DNA of 64,000 nt. Origin: Rhodothermales bacterium (GTDB lineage Bacteria > Bacteroidota > Rhodothermia > Rhodothermales > Bin80). Made by a program: the position numbers and the translations under genes. The DNA lies in the NCBI GenBank assembly GCA_951812585.1, contig OX638318.1, positions 24,819 through 88,818 of the forward strand, written 5' to 3'. Within the stretch, counting starts at the first letter, position 1. Each line of letters starts with the position of its first letter. The notes under the pieces are model-generated. The model worked only from the letters and a program-made list of their open reading frames with translations. It did no database searches and was not told the origin of the DNA. Below, piece by piece: positions 55,389-63,264 of this stretch.

Positions 55389-57371
55389 ATGGGACTGAGA
55401 CGTGTTTGTGTGCTGCTTACGCTCGCTGCGCCCGCCGCAGCCGCGCAAACGGTTTCGGACGATAGCCTCACCTATACCCTACCCGCGATTGAGGTTCAGG
55501 CCACGCGCGCCAGTGAAACCACGGCCTCAGCGGCACAGTCCGTTTACGTCAGGCACCGCAAAGACATCGCACTGGATCCGGGTCTGTCGTTGCAGCGCAT
55601 CCTGCGCGGTGTGCCGGGGATTCAGATCAATGATCGCGGCCACTTCGCACTGGGCGAGCGGCTTCTGATCCGCGGCATCGGGTATCGGGCAGCCTTTGGT
55701 GTCCGGGGCGCACAGGTGTTTCTGGATGGCATCCCACTGACGATTGCAGACGGGCAGTCGATGCTGGATGTAGTCGAGCCCGCCCAGGTGGCCCGCGCCG
55801 AGGTGCTCCGCGGACCGGCGTCCCTGTACTGGGGCAACAGCAGCGGCGGGGTGCTTATGATGACTTCGGTGCAGGATACCGCGGCCCTTCGCCTGCGCGG
55901 GATGGTCGGCAGTCACGGTTTGCGACACGTTATGGGCAGCGCCCGAAGACCTCTGGGAAACGGATACATACAGACATTCATCTCCAGCATCGACCGGACT
56001 GGCTGGCGCGAACACAGCGAAGGTGGATTTCTGCGCATGGGCCTGCGCGGCCGCTTTGAACTTGGCCCGGCTACGAATTTGTCGCTTAGCGGTGCCGCTG
56101 CCCTCCAGGATGTGCAAGCACCGGGATCACTTACGGCTGCGCAGTATGATGCCAACCCCCAGGCTGCGGACCCGCGCTATGTTGATGTCGGTGCTGGCAA
56201 GGAAAGCACACACCTGCAAGCGGGTGCCGTGTTGCGTAGCGATACGCCGCTGGGAAGGGTAAGCATAGCAGCCTACGGCATCAGCCGCGCCCTGGACAAC
56301 CCGCTGACGTTTGCTACGATCAATCTGGACAGGCTAGCCGCCGGCACCTATGGGCAACTGCACAGCGGGCCGCGGCGCATGGTTTGGACGCTGGGATGGG
56401 ACGTACGCCTGCAGCATGATCAGCGCAAGAATGAGCGGGAGGGCGATATGGTGCTCAACCAGGAGGAACGTGTTCGCAATCTGGCTGTCTCTGGCATGGT
56501 TCGCCTGATGCTCAGCGAGCGACTGCGTTTGATGGCAGGCATGCGGGCTGATGCCTTGCGCTTCGCCATGACCGATCAGCTGCTGACCAACGGGGACCAG
56601 TCTGGCAGTCGCACGATGACTTCCTTAAGCCCTGCCTGGGGCGTGACTTTTGTTGCGGGTCCCATGGTTGCGTACGGCAACGTCAGCACGGCATTCGAAA
56701 CGCCCACCACCACGGAGCTGGTTAATCGTCCCGGGACAGATGGCGGGTTTAACGTGGACCTCGGGCCGCAGCGGACACGGGGCGTGGAGTTGGGGATCCG
56801 TGGCCCTGTGCCGCGATTGCGCATGGAGGCCGACATCGCGCTCTTCTGGATGCGCATCAATGACCGCCTGCTGCCCCGCCAGTCCGAAGACGGGCGCACC
56901 TGGTACGCCAACGAGGGTCAGAATAGCCACCGCGGCCTGGAGATTGCCCTGGCATGGCCATTGGGCCGCCCTGCATATGTAGAGGTAGCGTACACTGCCG
57001 GGCGGTATGTATTCCTGAATGAGCCCGGGAACGGCTTGCATATCCCGGGCGTGCCCGCACACCAGGGTCAAATTGCGCTGCACTGGGCAGCAAGGGGATT
57101 TGCGGCGGAGATCGCGGCTGACTTTGCCTCACGCATGTGGGCCGACAGCGACAACACCGCGGAGATTGCCGGGCACATGGTCTTGGACATCTATGCTGCG
57201 CATCAGGGCATCGCGTTGCGCCGTGCACGCATTCAGCCGTTCATGAGCTGCTCAAATCTCTTTGGGGCCACATATGCCACCTCCTTGGTGGTTAATGCAT
57301 TTGGCGGGCGCTTCTTTGAGCCCGCCCCTGGGCGCGCCATCCAATTGGGCCTGAGCATGGTGCTTCCATGA
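55389..57371 (+). CDS. TonB-dependent receptor (FecA/FhuA-like)
   Basis: An ATG at 55389 (MGLRRVCVLLTLAAPAAAAQ) gives a clean signal peptide and 660 residues. Starts at 55356 or 55374 add up to 11 more. The plug is seen in SLQRILRGVPGIQINDRGHFAL, RLLIRGIGYRAAFGVRGAQVFLDG and LRGPASLYWGNSSGGVLMMTS. The barrel has the usual outer-membrane strands, and the protein ends in a strand IQLGLSMVLP, which lacks the terminal aromatic. It resembles receptors for siderophores or other iron complexes, but no transport genes lie next to it. An unusual pair of hairpins lies about 130 bases upstream. Confidence 0.9.
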   Translation: MGLRRVCVLLTLAAPAAAAQTVSDDSLTYTLPAIEVQATRASETTASAAQSVYVRHRKDIALDPGLSLQRILRGVPGIQINDRGHFALGERLLIRGIGYRAAFGVRGAQVFLDGIPLTIADGQSMLDVVEPAQVARAEVLRGPASLYWGNSSGGVLMMTSVQDTAALRLRGMVGSHGLRHVMGSARRPLGNGYIQTFISSIDRTGWREHSEGGFLRMGLRGRFELGPATNLSLSGAAALQDVQAPGSLTAAQYDANPQAADPRYVDVGAGKESTHLQAGAVLRSDTPLGRVSIAAYGISRALDNPLTFATINLDRLAAGTYGQLHSGPRRMVWTLGWDVRLQHDQRKNEREGDMVLNQEERVRNLAVSGMVRLMLSERLRLMAGMRADALRFAMTDQLLTNGDQSGSRTMTSLSPAWGVTFVAGPMVAYGNVSTAFETPTTTELVNRPGTDGGFNVDLGPQRTRGVELGIRGPVPRLRMEADIALFWMRINDRLLPRQSEDGRTWYANEGQNSHRGLEIALAWPLGRPAYVEVAYTAGRYVFLNEPGNGLHIPGVPAHQGQIALHWAARGFAAEIAADFASRMWADSDNTAEIAGHMVLDIYAAHQGIALRRARIQPFMSCSNLFGATYATSLVVNAFGGRFFEPAPGRAIQLGLSMVLP

Positions 57372-57821
57372 GCCCGATACCGTCTCTACAAGACCGGCCA
57401 TCCTGTGCTTACGCGTTTGCGCATCTTTAGCCGATACGACGGATTCGAGCAGGCGTAACGTTATGCTACTGCCGTGATTGGCGCGATGCTGCCAAACGCT
57501 GCAGCGGCGGTTCGAAGTGCAGACCCGGTATTACAAGCGGCGATGATTGGCTGAATCCATCCTGGCATATCTCTGCTCGATCACAGCCCTTTTGAAAACG
57601 CCGCAACGTACTGGTGATTGCGATTTCTGGACCTTTGATGGAGACACAACCTGCGGTGATTGCTTGGCAAGCACGCGGTCATTACATGGTTGCACGCGCT
57701 CTAGCGCCCTAAGTGATTGAAAGGTTGGCAGCACAGACGCCATAACGACGTCGTACATTCATACATATCGCATCGGCTGCATTCGTGCCAACGTTGGGCA
57801 AAAGATCACCCAGTAATCCCC
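57372..57821. other. Non-coding, possibly decayed mobile DNA
   Basis: This 450-base stretch follows the TonB receptor. A - strand piece (about 57531-57620, FKRAVIEQRYARMDS) faintly recalls the C-terminal ERxFAW region of DDE transposases. The match is too weak to call. Nothing else is recognised. Confidence 0.3.
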
Positions 57822-58530
57822 TTAGCCCGGATAAATCACCAAGGCGCCAGGAATTGGAACCCAAGTTCCCTGATATGCCATCAGTTATAACCATCCTGTG
57901 TATTGCGAGTGAACAACACAGACTGTCCTACTGAAGCGCTTCGTTTCGCGGGCTTGGGGCGGTTGCACAAGTGGTCGGAACGTTCGATGGCGCTATGCCC
58001 TCGGACGCAGGTGTGCTGCTGCTACGGGAGACCGGCCAGACGTTCGACGTCTTGGGCCGCTTGGCCGCCTGCTTCACGGGCCACCGTGATCCCAACAGGG
58101 TCGAGCATACCTTGGAGGCAATGCTCAGGCAACGAATCTACGCGATAGGCTTGGGCTACGAAGACGTGAAGGGCCATCACCGCCTGCGGACGATCCCGTG
58201 TTGGCCATGGGCGTGGGCTGCGAAGAGGTAACAGGTGCGCACCGGGAACGCGACCAGGGGCATCCGCTGGCGCGTTCCAGCACACTGAATTGCTGACCGT
58301 AATCGCGTTTCAGGCTGTGCGCGGCAGATCCCCTTGAAGCGGCTTCGCAAGGCGGCTTGGCCGCAGTTGCGGCACACATTCCAGATGCGCTGCGCTTTTG
58401 GTGGGACTTTGATAAGGTTGCCGGGTACGCGTGGATTGAGGGTCGCGCACGGTGGCACTTTTGTTGGCCTTCAGGATATATTGGGCTGCGACTAATTGAT
58501 GGCGGAGGTTCATGAATAAGGCAGGTTCAC
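57822..58530 (+). mobile_element. Internally deleted IS1380-like transposase remnant
   Basis: Between an end-like motif (ttagcccggataaatcac, 57822-57839) and a possible second end (ttcatgaataaggc, about 58509-58522), decayed frames read ALRFAGLGRLH, then VGTFDGAMPSDAGVLLLRE, then RLAACFTGHRDPNRVEHTLE and MLRQRIYAIGLGYEDVKGHH, and then DPVLAMGVGCEEVTG and GHPLARSSTLN. These are the conserved N-terminal half of IS1380-type transposases. Frames shift and stop, and the usual 1.5-1.7 kb element is cut to about 700 bases, so it is dead. It stops only about 50 bases before the TIR-SAVED gene. Confidence 0.7.
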
Positions 58531-58581
58531 TTCACATCATCCGTGGCGACCAACGTCAACCAAACAAGCGTGGTGAAGACA

Positions 58582-59835
58582 ATGACTGATGTTACAGGCT
58601 CCGTGTTCATCTCTTACCGCCGTTCACCCGCCCGTGCCAAGGGCGACGAGGAAGCACTCCAGGTCCGCAATGCGCTTCGAGACCGTGGTGTCCCCACTTG
58701 GCGCGACCTCGATGATCTCAAACCAGTCCCCACAAATAATGACCTAATCGCGACAATAACGAGTGAGGCGACTGCTGGAGCTGTGTTGCTCGTCTCCCCG
58801 GAGGTGGAGAAATCGCAGATGATTCGCGTGGTTGAAGCACCGAATATTCTCGAGCGCTTCCGGCAGGGTGATGGGTTCTTTATCAAGCCTGTCCTGATCG
58901 ATCTCCACTACAGTGATGTGGATCGGGTCCTCGGCCTTGCGGGTGTTTTTCAGCCCATTCGCAACTTTGACATCCATCGCATCGAGAGCAAGTCGCTCGA
59001 CGCCGACGACGCGCGGGAGATCGCCAACGCTGTCCTAAAGCAACGTCTTGAAGCCATTCGCGCACACCACCCCAATCAAGCAGTCTCCATCGGGCTTTAC
59101 AGTCGTCGTTCTCCCTCCGCAGAGGGTCTCACGCTCTGTCACGACGTGACGCCGTACTTCACTAATCGCGACGCGTTACCGTTAGCGTATGCGAAAATTG
59201 AAGCTGCTCTCTTCGATGCCGCGAGCGCCCTGGCGGCAACCGACAACCGGATCTCTGTAGTCGCCCGCGGCAATGCCGCTCTGCCGCTCGGTGTCTTGTT
59301 CGGAGCGGTCTATTCGCCGTTCGTCTTCGACCTTGTTTGGAAACAGTCTGCCCCATGGGGTGAACTAGAGAATTGGTCCATCAAGTCTGATGTCGCTCAA
59401 GTCGCCACCACGGTCCACTACGCCGAGGATGATCTGACTTCTGAAGACCTGCTGCTAGCCGTCTCGATCAACGCCGTCGTAGATTACGCTGCTGCGGAGT
59501 ACGTTGCGGCAGCGAATCTGTCGCCGCGGGCGATGATTTCAATAGGCCTGGCGGATGGGCCGCTTAAACGCGGCGAGACTATCACGCCTCAACAGGGGCT
59601 CAAGATCGCTCACGACGCCTTGGATGCCGCGCGCACTCTCAAGGACCGACTCCGAATGAAGCGAGCGAATCTGCATTTGTTCTTGTCTTGCCCTCTCGCA
59701 TTGGCGGTCTTGATCGGGCAAGATCTCAATACTTTTGGGCAGTGCTTCGTCTATGAACATTTTAGTGAACGCACGCCAGCGTATGCGCGCGTGCATGGTT
59801 TCAGCCCGTCTAGCTTCACATATGAACTCCGCTAA
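58582..59835 (+). CDS. TIR-SAVED protein, CBASS-type NADase effector without a visible cyclase
   Basis: The 417 residues start at ATG 58582 (MTDVTGSVFISYRRSPARAK). A GTG at 58543 in frame is an alternative. The N-terminal TIR domain (1-130) has the VFISYRRS start, DRGVPTWRDLDDL and LLVSPEVEKSQMIRVVEAP, with the likely catalytic Glu 85 in the VVEAP strand. The C-terminal SAVED domain (about 190-417) ends in NLHLFLSCPLALAVLIGQDLN and FGQCFVYEHF, the typical pattern of that sensor domain. By analogy with characterised TIR-SAVED proteins, a cyclic oligonucleotide made by a CD-NTase would make it filament and destroy NAD+. No CD-NTase or other CBASS gene is seen. An IS remnant lies directly before it and an IS3 element about 97 bases after it. 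Confidence 0.85.
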   Translation: MTDVTGSVFISYRRSPARAKGDEEALQVRNALRDRGVPTWRDLDDLKPVPTNNDLIATITSEATAGAVLLVSPEVEKSQMIRVVEAPNILERFRQGDGFFIKPVLIDLHYSDVDRVLGLAGVFQPIRNFDIHRIESKSLDADDAREIANAVLKQRLEAIRAHHPNQAVSIGLYSRRSPSAEGLTLCHDVTPYFTNRDALPLAYAKIEAALFDAASALAATDNRISVVARGNAALPLGVLFGAVYSPFVFDLVWKQSAPWGELENWSIKSDVAQVATTVHYAEDDLTSEDLLLAVSINAVVDYAAAEYVAAANLSPRAMISIGLADGPLKRGETITPQQGLKIAHDALDAARTLKDRLRMKRANLHLFLSCPLALAVLIGQDLNTFGQCFVYEHFSERTPAYARVHGFSPSSFTYELR

Positions 59836-59959
59836 GGGGATGATCCACGGTCAGCCCTGGCTATGATCCGAACGTATTCGAACGGCACCAGGTCCCGCAA
59901 AAGTGTGCCTCGGGAAGTGCCCGTCGGAACCTGCCAACGACTGTGAGACACTTGTCGAT

Positions 59960-60997
59960 TCAGTTTAGTGAGCCCTCCCTTCCCCCGTTGGCCAACTCCG
60001 ATCCATCGACCGGCGTGACGGGGAGTGTGCGGTTGATCCAGACCTCGTCCGGGAGTTCGGCGGCCCTCGGCGGGCCTTTCACGAAGCGGTCGGGGCGGGC
60101 GGCGTAGGCCGCGGCCAGCACGTTCTGCCGGTGCTCGATGACCTCGGGGGCGCGGTCGAGGTGGACTTGCTGGGGCGTGAGCAGGCCGATGTCGCCGTGC
60201 CGGTGCTCGGTGTTGTACCACTGGAAGAACTTCCGGCAGAAGTCCTTCGCCTCCTCGATGCAGCCGAACCGGCCCGGGAAGCCCGGGTGGTACTTGACAG
60301 TCTTGAAGTGCGCCTCCGAGTAGGGGTTGTCGTTGGAGACCCTGGGGCGGCCCAGCGATTGCGTGACACCGAGGTCGGCCAGGAGCTGCGCCGTGCACTT
60401 GGCCGTCATGGGAGCTCCCCGGTCCGAGTGCAGCGTGAGCACCCGGGGCTGCACACTGTGCTTGAGGCACGTCTCGCCAACCAGGTGTCCGGCCAGGCCG
60501 GCGGTCTCGCGCTCCGCCACCATCCATCCGGTGGCGTAGCGGCTGTAGATGTCCAGGATCACGTACAGGTAGAAGTACTGCCACTTCTGCGGCCCCAGCA
60601 GCCGGGTGATGTCCCAGGACCACACCTCGTTGGGTGCGCGGGCCACCACCTCGGGCTTGGGGTGGTTGGGATGGCTGCGCTGCGCCCGGCGTTCCCGAAC
60701 CGCCTCCTTCTCGGCCAGGATCCGGTACATCGTCCGCTCCGAACAGAGGTAGGTCCCTTCGTCCAGCAGCGTCGCGTACACTTCCGCAGGCGCGCGGTCG
60801 GCGAACCGCGGCGAGCACAGCACAGCGAAGATCTCCGCCCGCTCCGCTGTGTCCAGAGCCCGGGCAGGAGCCGGCCGGGGCTGCCGCTGCCCGGTCTTCG
60901 GCCCCCGGCGACGGTAGAACGTGGCGCGCGCAACCCCAAGAGCTTTGCACGCCGCGCGTACACCCACGTGCCCGGCCAAGCCTCCGGCCGCACTCAA
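59960..60997 (-). CDS. IS3-family transposase OrfB
   Basis: The 345-residue integrase has the IS3-type HTH region at its N-terminus and an rve catalytic core. The first catalytic acidic residue is in WSWDITRLLGPQKWQYFYLYV, the second in LTLHSDRGAPMTAK, and the third in the HFKTVKYHPGFP / E-x-x region (RHGDIGLLTPQQ). TTG is the start, and it overlaps the OrfA stop (TTGA), so OrfB may be made by coupling or by a -1 shift. It appears intact. Confidence 0.93.
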   Translation of the reverse strand: MSAAGGLAGHVGVRAACKALGVARATFYRRRGPKTGQRQPRPAPARALDTAERAEIFAVLCSPRFADRAPAEVYATLLDEGTYLCSERTMYRILAEKEAVRERRAQRSHPNHPKPEVVARAPNEVWSWDITRLLGPQKWQYFYLYVILDIYSRYATGWMVAERETAGLAGHLVGETCLKHSVQPRVLTLHSDRGAPMTAKCTAQLLADLGVTQSLGRPRVSNDNPYSEAHFKTVKYHPGFPGRFGCIEEAKDFCRKFFQWYNTEHRHGDIGLLTPQQVHLDRAPEVIEHRQNVLAAAYAARPDRFVKGPPRAAELPDEVWINRTLPVTPVDGSELANGGREGSLN

Positions 60998-61416
60998 GAG
61001 CGTTTCCCGTCCCCGGGGCTCACGCCCAGCAGCCCCGCAACTTTTCCCTGGACATCGATGATGATGCGCGCCTTGCGGAGTTCCTCGCGCAGCCGCGCGT
61101 TCTTCCGCACCTTCTTCGCCTCACGCTTCCCGCCCGACGGCCTCGGGCCACGCTTCTTCTCCAGCCTCCGCAGCGACCCTTCCCGCGCCGCCTTCCGCCA
61201 CGACGACAGGTGCGAGCTGTACAATCCCTCGCGCCGAAGCAGCTCTCCGATCTCGCCCGCCGTATCGCAGGCGTCCGCCTTCTCCGCGATCGACAGCTTG
61301 TACGCCGCCATGAACCGCCGCCTCGTCGCCTTCGCCGACACCTCCGGATCCGCCGCCGAAGCTGCCGCGCTTCGCTTGCCCTCCCCCGAAGAGAGGGGCG
61401 TTCCGTTCACCTTCAT
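60994..61416 (-). CDS. IS3-family transposase OrfA
   Basis: The protein of about 140 residues contains a helix-turn-helix of the IS3 OrfA type (RRRFMAAYKLSIAEKADACD, then LLRREGLYSSHLSSWRKAA). It has a coiled, lysine-rich C-terminal part (LEKKRGPRPSGGKREAKKV and RLREELRKARIIID). ATG at 61416 is preferred because a purine-rich block lies just before it. A longer start at 61434 is also possible. It would give DNA-end binding to the transposase. Its stop overlaps the OrfB start. Confidence 0.85.
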   Translation of the reverse strand: MKVNGTPLSSGEGKRSAAASAADPEVSAKATRRRFMAAYKLSIAEKADACDTAGEIGELLRREGLYSSHLSSWRKAAREGSLRRLEKKRGPRPSGGKREAKKVRKNARLREELRKARIIIDVQGKVAGLLGVSPGDGKRS

Positions 61417-61634
61417 TCCTTCTCCTCGTGCCATCCTCCATCTCTCTGCCTCGCCCTACTCTAATCTCTTCCTCCTCTCGTGTCTCGCGGGTGTTGGCAG
61501 AGAGGGAACAAGGGGCTGATGGCCTTCCTCGTCGCGCTCTGATGGCAGGAGATTATGTCGCGGAGATACGGACACTTTGGCGTGTCTGAGCAGCCAGGTC
61601 GGACTCTTCGCACCATAATCCGATCCGCAACATA

Positions 61635-61668
61635 TGTTGAGTTATGCTGAATGACACATAACTCAACA
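61635..61668. repeat. Perfect 12-base inverted repeat with 10-base spacer
   Basis: tgttgagttatg (61635-61646) and cataactcaaca (61657-61668) are exact reverse complements around a spacer of 10 bases. The AT-rich composition in an otherwise GC-rich region fits an operator for a dimeric repressor, or an IS end. No gene is placed to use it with certainty. Confidence 0.6.
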
Positions 61669-62119
61669 ACGCGCACCGCATAACCCTCAAGGGCGCCTCG
61701 ATGAGAAGACTGTACGACTCGACGAAGGAAGCCGACGCCGTCCCCGGCGCCGCCTGATCCGCCGAGAGACCGGGCTCAAGCATGCTTCTGGAAGCGCGTC
61801 TCTCCCCGCGATCGGGGGCGAGAAGACGGAAAGACGGCACTGAGCGGGCCGTGGGGCCGTCCAGATGTCCGTTGCGGCCGGCCCGGATCCGCAATCCGGG
61901 ACATATGGCCCGGCTCCCTGGAAAACCGCTCTCCAGAGCGCCGTAGAGGCTGTCCGAAGACCTTCGCCCTACCTCCACCCCTCCGGAAAACCGGCCCCCG
62001 GCCGTCCCAGCAACACACCGCCAAACGTCCCATCACTCGACGACGACCCCCTCCAACCCCTAAACTTCAAACCCGTAAACCCACCTCAGCGCCCCTATGG
62101 ACCTCCGCTCTCCTCCAAG

Positions 62120-62186
62120 GTGATCGGAATCCTCCGGAATCCGTGATCGGTTCGTCGGAACAGGTGATCGGAATCGTCGGAATGCG
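62120..62186. repeat. Three imperfect 21-23-base repeats, IS21-like end array
   Basis: The unit GTGATCGG followed by A/T-rich sequence and then GTCGGAA or CCGGAA occurs three times, at 62120-62142, 62143-62163 and 62164-62186. Repeated blocks of this size and spelling are typical of the multiple transposase-binding sites at IS21-family ends. No istA/istB is left, so this would be the end of a lost element. Confidence 0.5.
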
Positions 62187-62296
62187 GAGCCATCTCGGTG
62201 CCTCCTGTTCCATAATGGAATCCACCTTAACGACCTGTCCAAAAAACCGGGACCACCTCACAGTTCGCGCGGCAGCAACACGCCCTGCCTCTCTAC

Positions 62297-62827
62297 TTGC
62301 TCTATAACCACTCAAGCACCGCACAGGTGTCGAAACACTGGCACTGCCCGCTGCCTTTCGACCTGGGTCAACTGGGGTGCACGCTCGTCCCGAGTTGGCA
62401 CATTCGACAGATGCTCTGCAACCGGCCCCCTCGGAACTTCGACCGAGCTCACGAGGTCAGTCAGTCCATACCATGGCGCTGTGCTTTCGATTGCCCCGCC
62501 GCTGAGAGAACACTCAGGCTAATGGGCGACGCTGGGCATCCCGATACAGCACTCGACGGTCCCAATCAGTACCCCTGGTTCGACCCCAACGAGGCTGCCT
62601 GGCCTGAATGGCTGTTTCGCAAATCACGTCCAATGCTGAAGCCTGAGGACGTCGACCGAATCCGAAACGACCTGTTTGAGGTCACCCGTTCCGATGCCGA
62701 CGATGCGCCACTATCCATCGGATCTGATGAGTGGTTGTATCCGGAGCGACTCCTCATAGTTGATCGGTGGCAGGAACCGTCAATGCAGTCTGGCGATCCT
62801 CAGCCGCCAGCGCAGTCACGACCATGA
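62297..62827 (+). CDS. Hypothetical protein, possible gene fragment
   Basis: The frame encodes up to 176 residues, but only the C-terminal 110 look protein-like. They include NQYPWFDPNEAAWPEWLF, MLKPEDVDRIRNDLFEVTRS and SIGSDEWLYPERLLIVDRWQ. The N-terminal part (MLYNHSSTAQVSKHW onward) lies in the IS-end region and is probably not coding. No family is recognised. It might be the end of a gene broken by the neighbouring elements. The stop lies just before the AlpA gene (-), which it overlaps at its 3' end. Confidence 0.35.
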   Translation: MLYNHSSTAQVSKHWHCPLPFDLGQLGCTLVPSWHIRQMLCNRPPRNFDRAHEVSQSIPWRCAFDCPAAERTLRLMGDAGHPDTALDGPNQYPWFDPNEAAWPEWLFRKSRPMLKPEDVDRIRNDLFEVTRSDADDAPLSIGSDEWLYPERLLIVDRWQEPSMQSGDPQPPAQSRP

Positions 62828-63106
62828 GTCATTTCTTCCGATGGGTGAGAGTTTGGATCCGGTCCCCCCTGATGTCCCTCCCTCCGCACCGCTGCGGCTA
62901 TCAGCGATCCGCTCCCGGATCCACTCGTCCACCTCCGACTCGATCCAGCCCACGGCACGCGCGCCAAGCGAAACGGGCCGGGGGAAGCGCCCCTGGTCCA
63001 GCCGGACATAGATGGTGCTCCGAGACAGGCCAGTGCGGGCCAAGACGTCCGGCAGCCGCAGAAAGCGTACTTGCCCCTGCTTCTTCTGTTTGATCACACT
63101 CGTCAT
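62816..63106 (-). CDS. AlpA-family DNA-binding regulator
   Basis: The 96-residue protein starts at ATG 63106 (MTSVIKQKKQGQVRFLRLPD). A purine-rich Shine-Dalgarno, gaaggagac, sits about 7 bases upstream, and an ATG at 63127 lacks one. The AlpA helix-turn-helix region is RLPDVLARTGLSRSTIYVRLDQG and RFPRPVSLGARAVGWIESEV, the common pattern of small excisionase-like regulators in prophages and integrative elements. The Ser/Gly-rich tail is disordered. It could control an integrase or excision of the surrounding island, but no integrase is seen. Its neighbour to the right is a truncated nuclease gene. Confidence 0.85.
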   Translation of the reverse strand: MTSVIKQKKQGQVRFLRLPDVLARTGLSRSTIYVRLDQGRFPRPVSLGARAVGWIESEVDEWIRERIADSRSGAEGGTSGGTGSKLSPIGRNDSWS

Positions 63107-63190
63107 CGTTCTGTCTCCTTCTCTCAATCGTGAATCCCGGAATCATCCGGGCGTTGGTCCCGTAGTGCTCGGAGTGCACACGAGAACCCG

Positions 63191-63222
63191 GCAGCCCGTC
63201 GCCGGCTTCGGCGACGGGCTGC
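63191..63222. repeat. Very stable 14-base-pair stem-loop
   Basis: gcagcccgtcgccg (63191-63204), loop gctt, and cggcgacgggctgc (63209-63222) form a perfect GC-rich hairpin. There is no T-run on either side. It lies between the AlpA gene and the TOPRIM fragment. It may be a terminator-like or REP-like element, or the end of an element that removed the front of the TOPRIM gene. Confidence 0.65.
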
Positions 63223-63264
63223 GCGCACGCGCCCAGCACCAGAAGGACAACGAGGCGTCGCTGA

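Larger units (their letters stand above)
59932..61499 (-). mobile_element. IS3-family insertion sequence with imperfect terminal repeats
   Basis: A 1568-base element is bounded by near-identical ends, tgccaacgactgtgagacac (left, from about 59932) and the reverse complement of the right end, tgccaacacccgcgagacac (ending at 61499). About 15 of these 20 bases match. It encodes OrfA and OrfB on the - strand and is GC-richer than its surroundings, which fits recent arrival from a GC-rich donor. No target-site duplication is visible at the flanks (…cggaac | and | gagagg…). The end coordinates carry an uncertainty of one or two bases. Confidence 0.75.
61500..62296. other. Region of stacked repeats and IS ends, no gene called
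   Basis: About 800 bases hold no supported gene. It contains a 12-base perfect inverted repeat (61635-61646 / 61657-61668) and three GTGATCGG-type repeats (62120-62186). A block, gtccaaaaaaccgggaccac (about 62237), recalls an IS3-family element end. The region appears to be made of the ends of several insertion elements. Confidence 0.5.

Noticed and set aside
57531..57758. Possible C-terminal fragment of a DDE transposase on the - strand
   Set aside because: Only a few residues (VIEQRYARM) fit, with no catalytic acidic residues.
59832..60950. 372-codon - frame over OrfB
   Set aside because: It is an off-frame shadow of the IS3 transposase in GC-rich DNA, with a Pro/Arg/Gly-rich unnatural product.
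60131..61519. 462-codon + frame across the IS3 element
   Set aside because: It is antisense to OrfA and OrfB. Its length is due to high GC and it has no domains.
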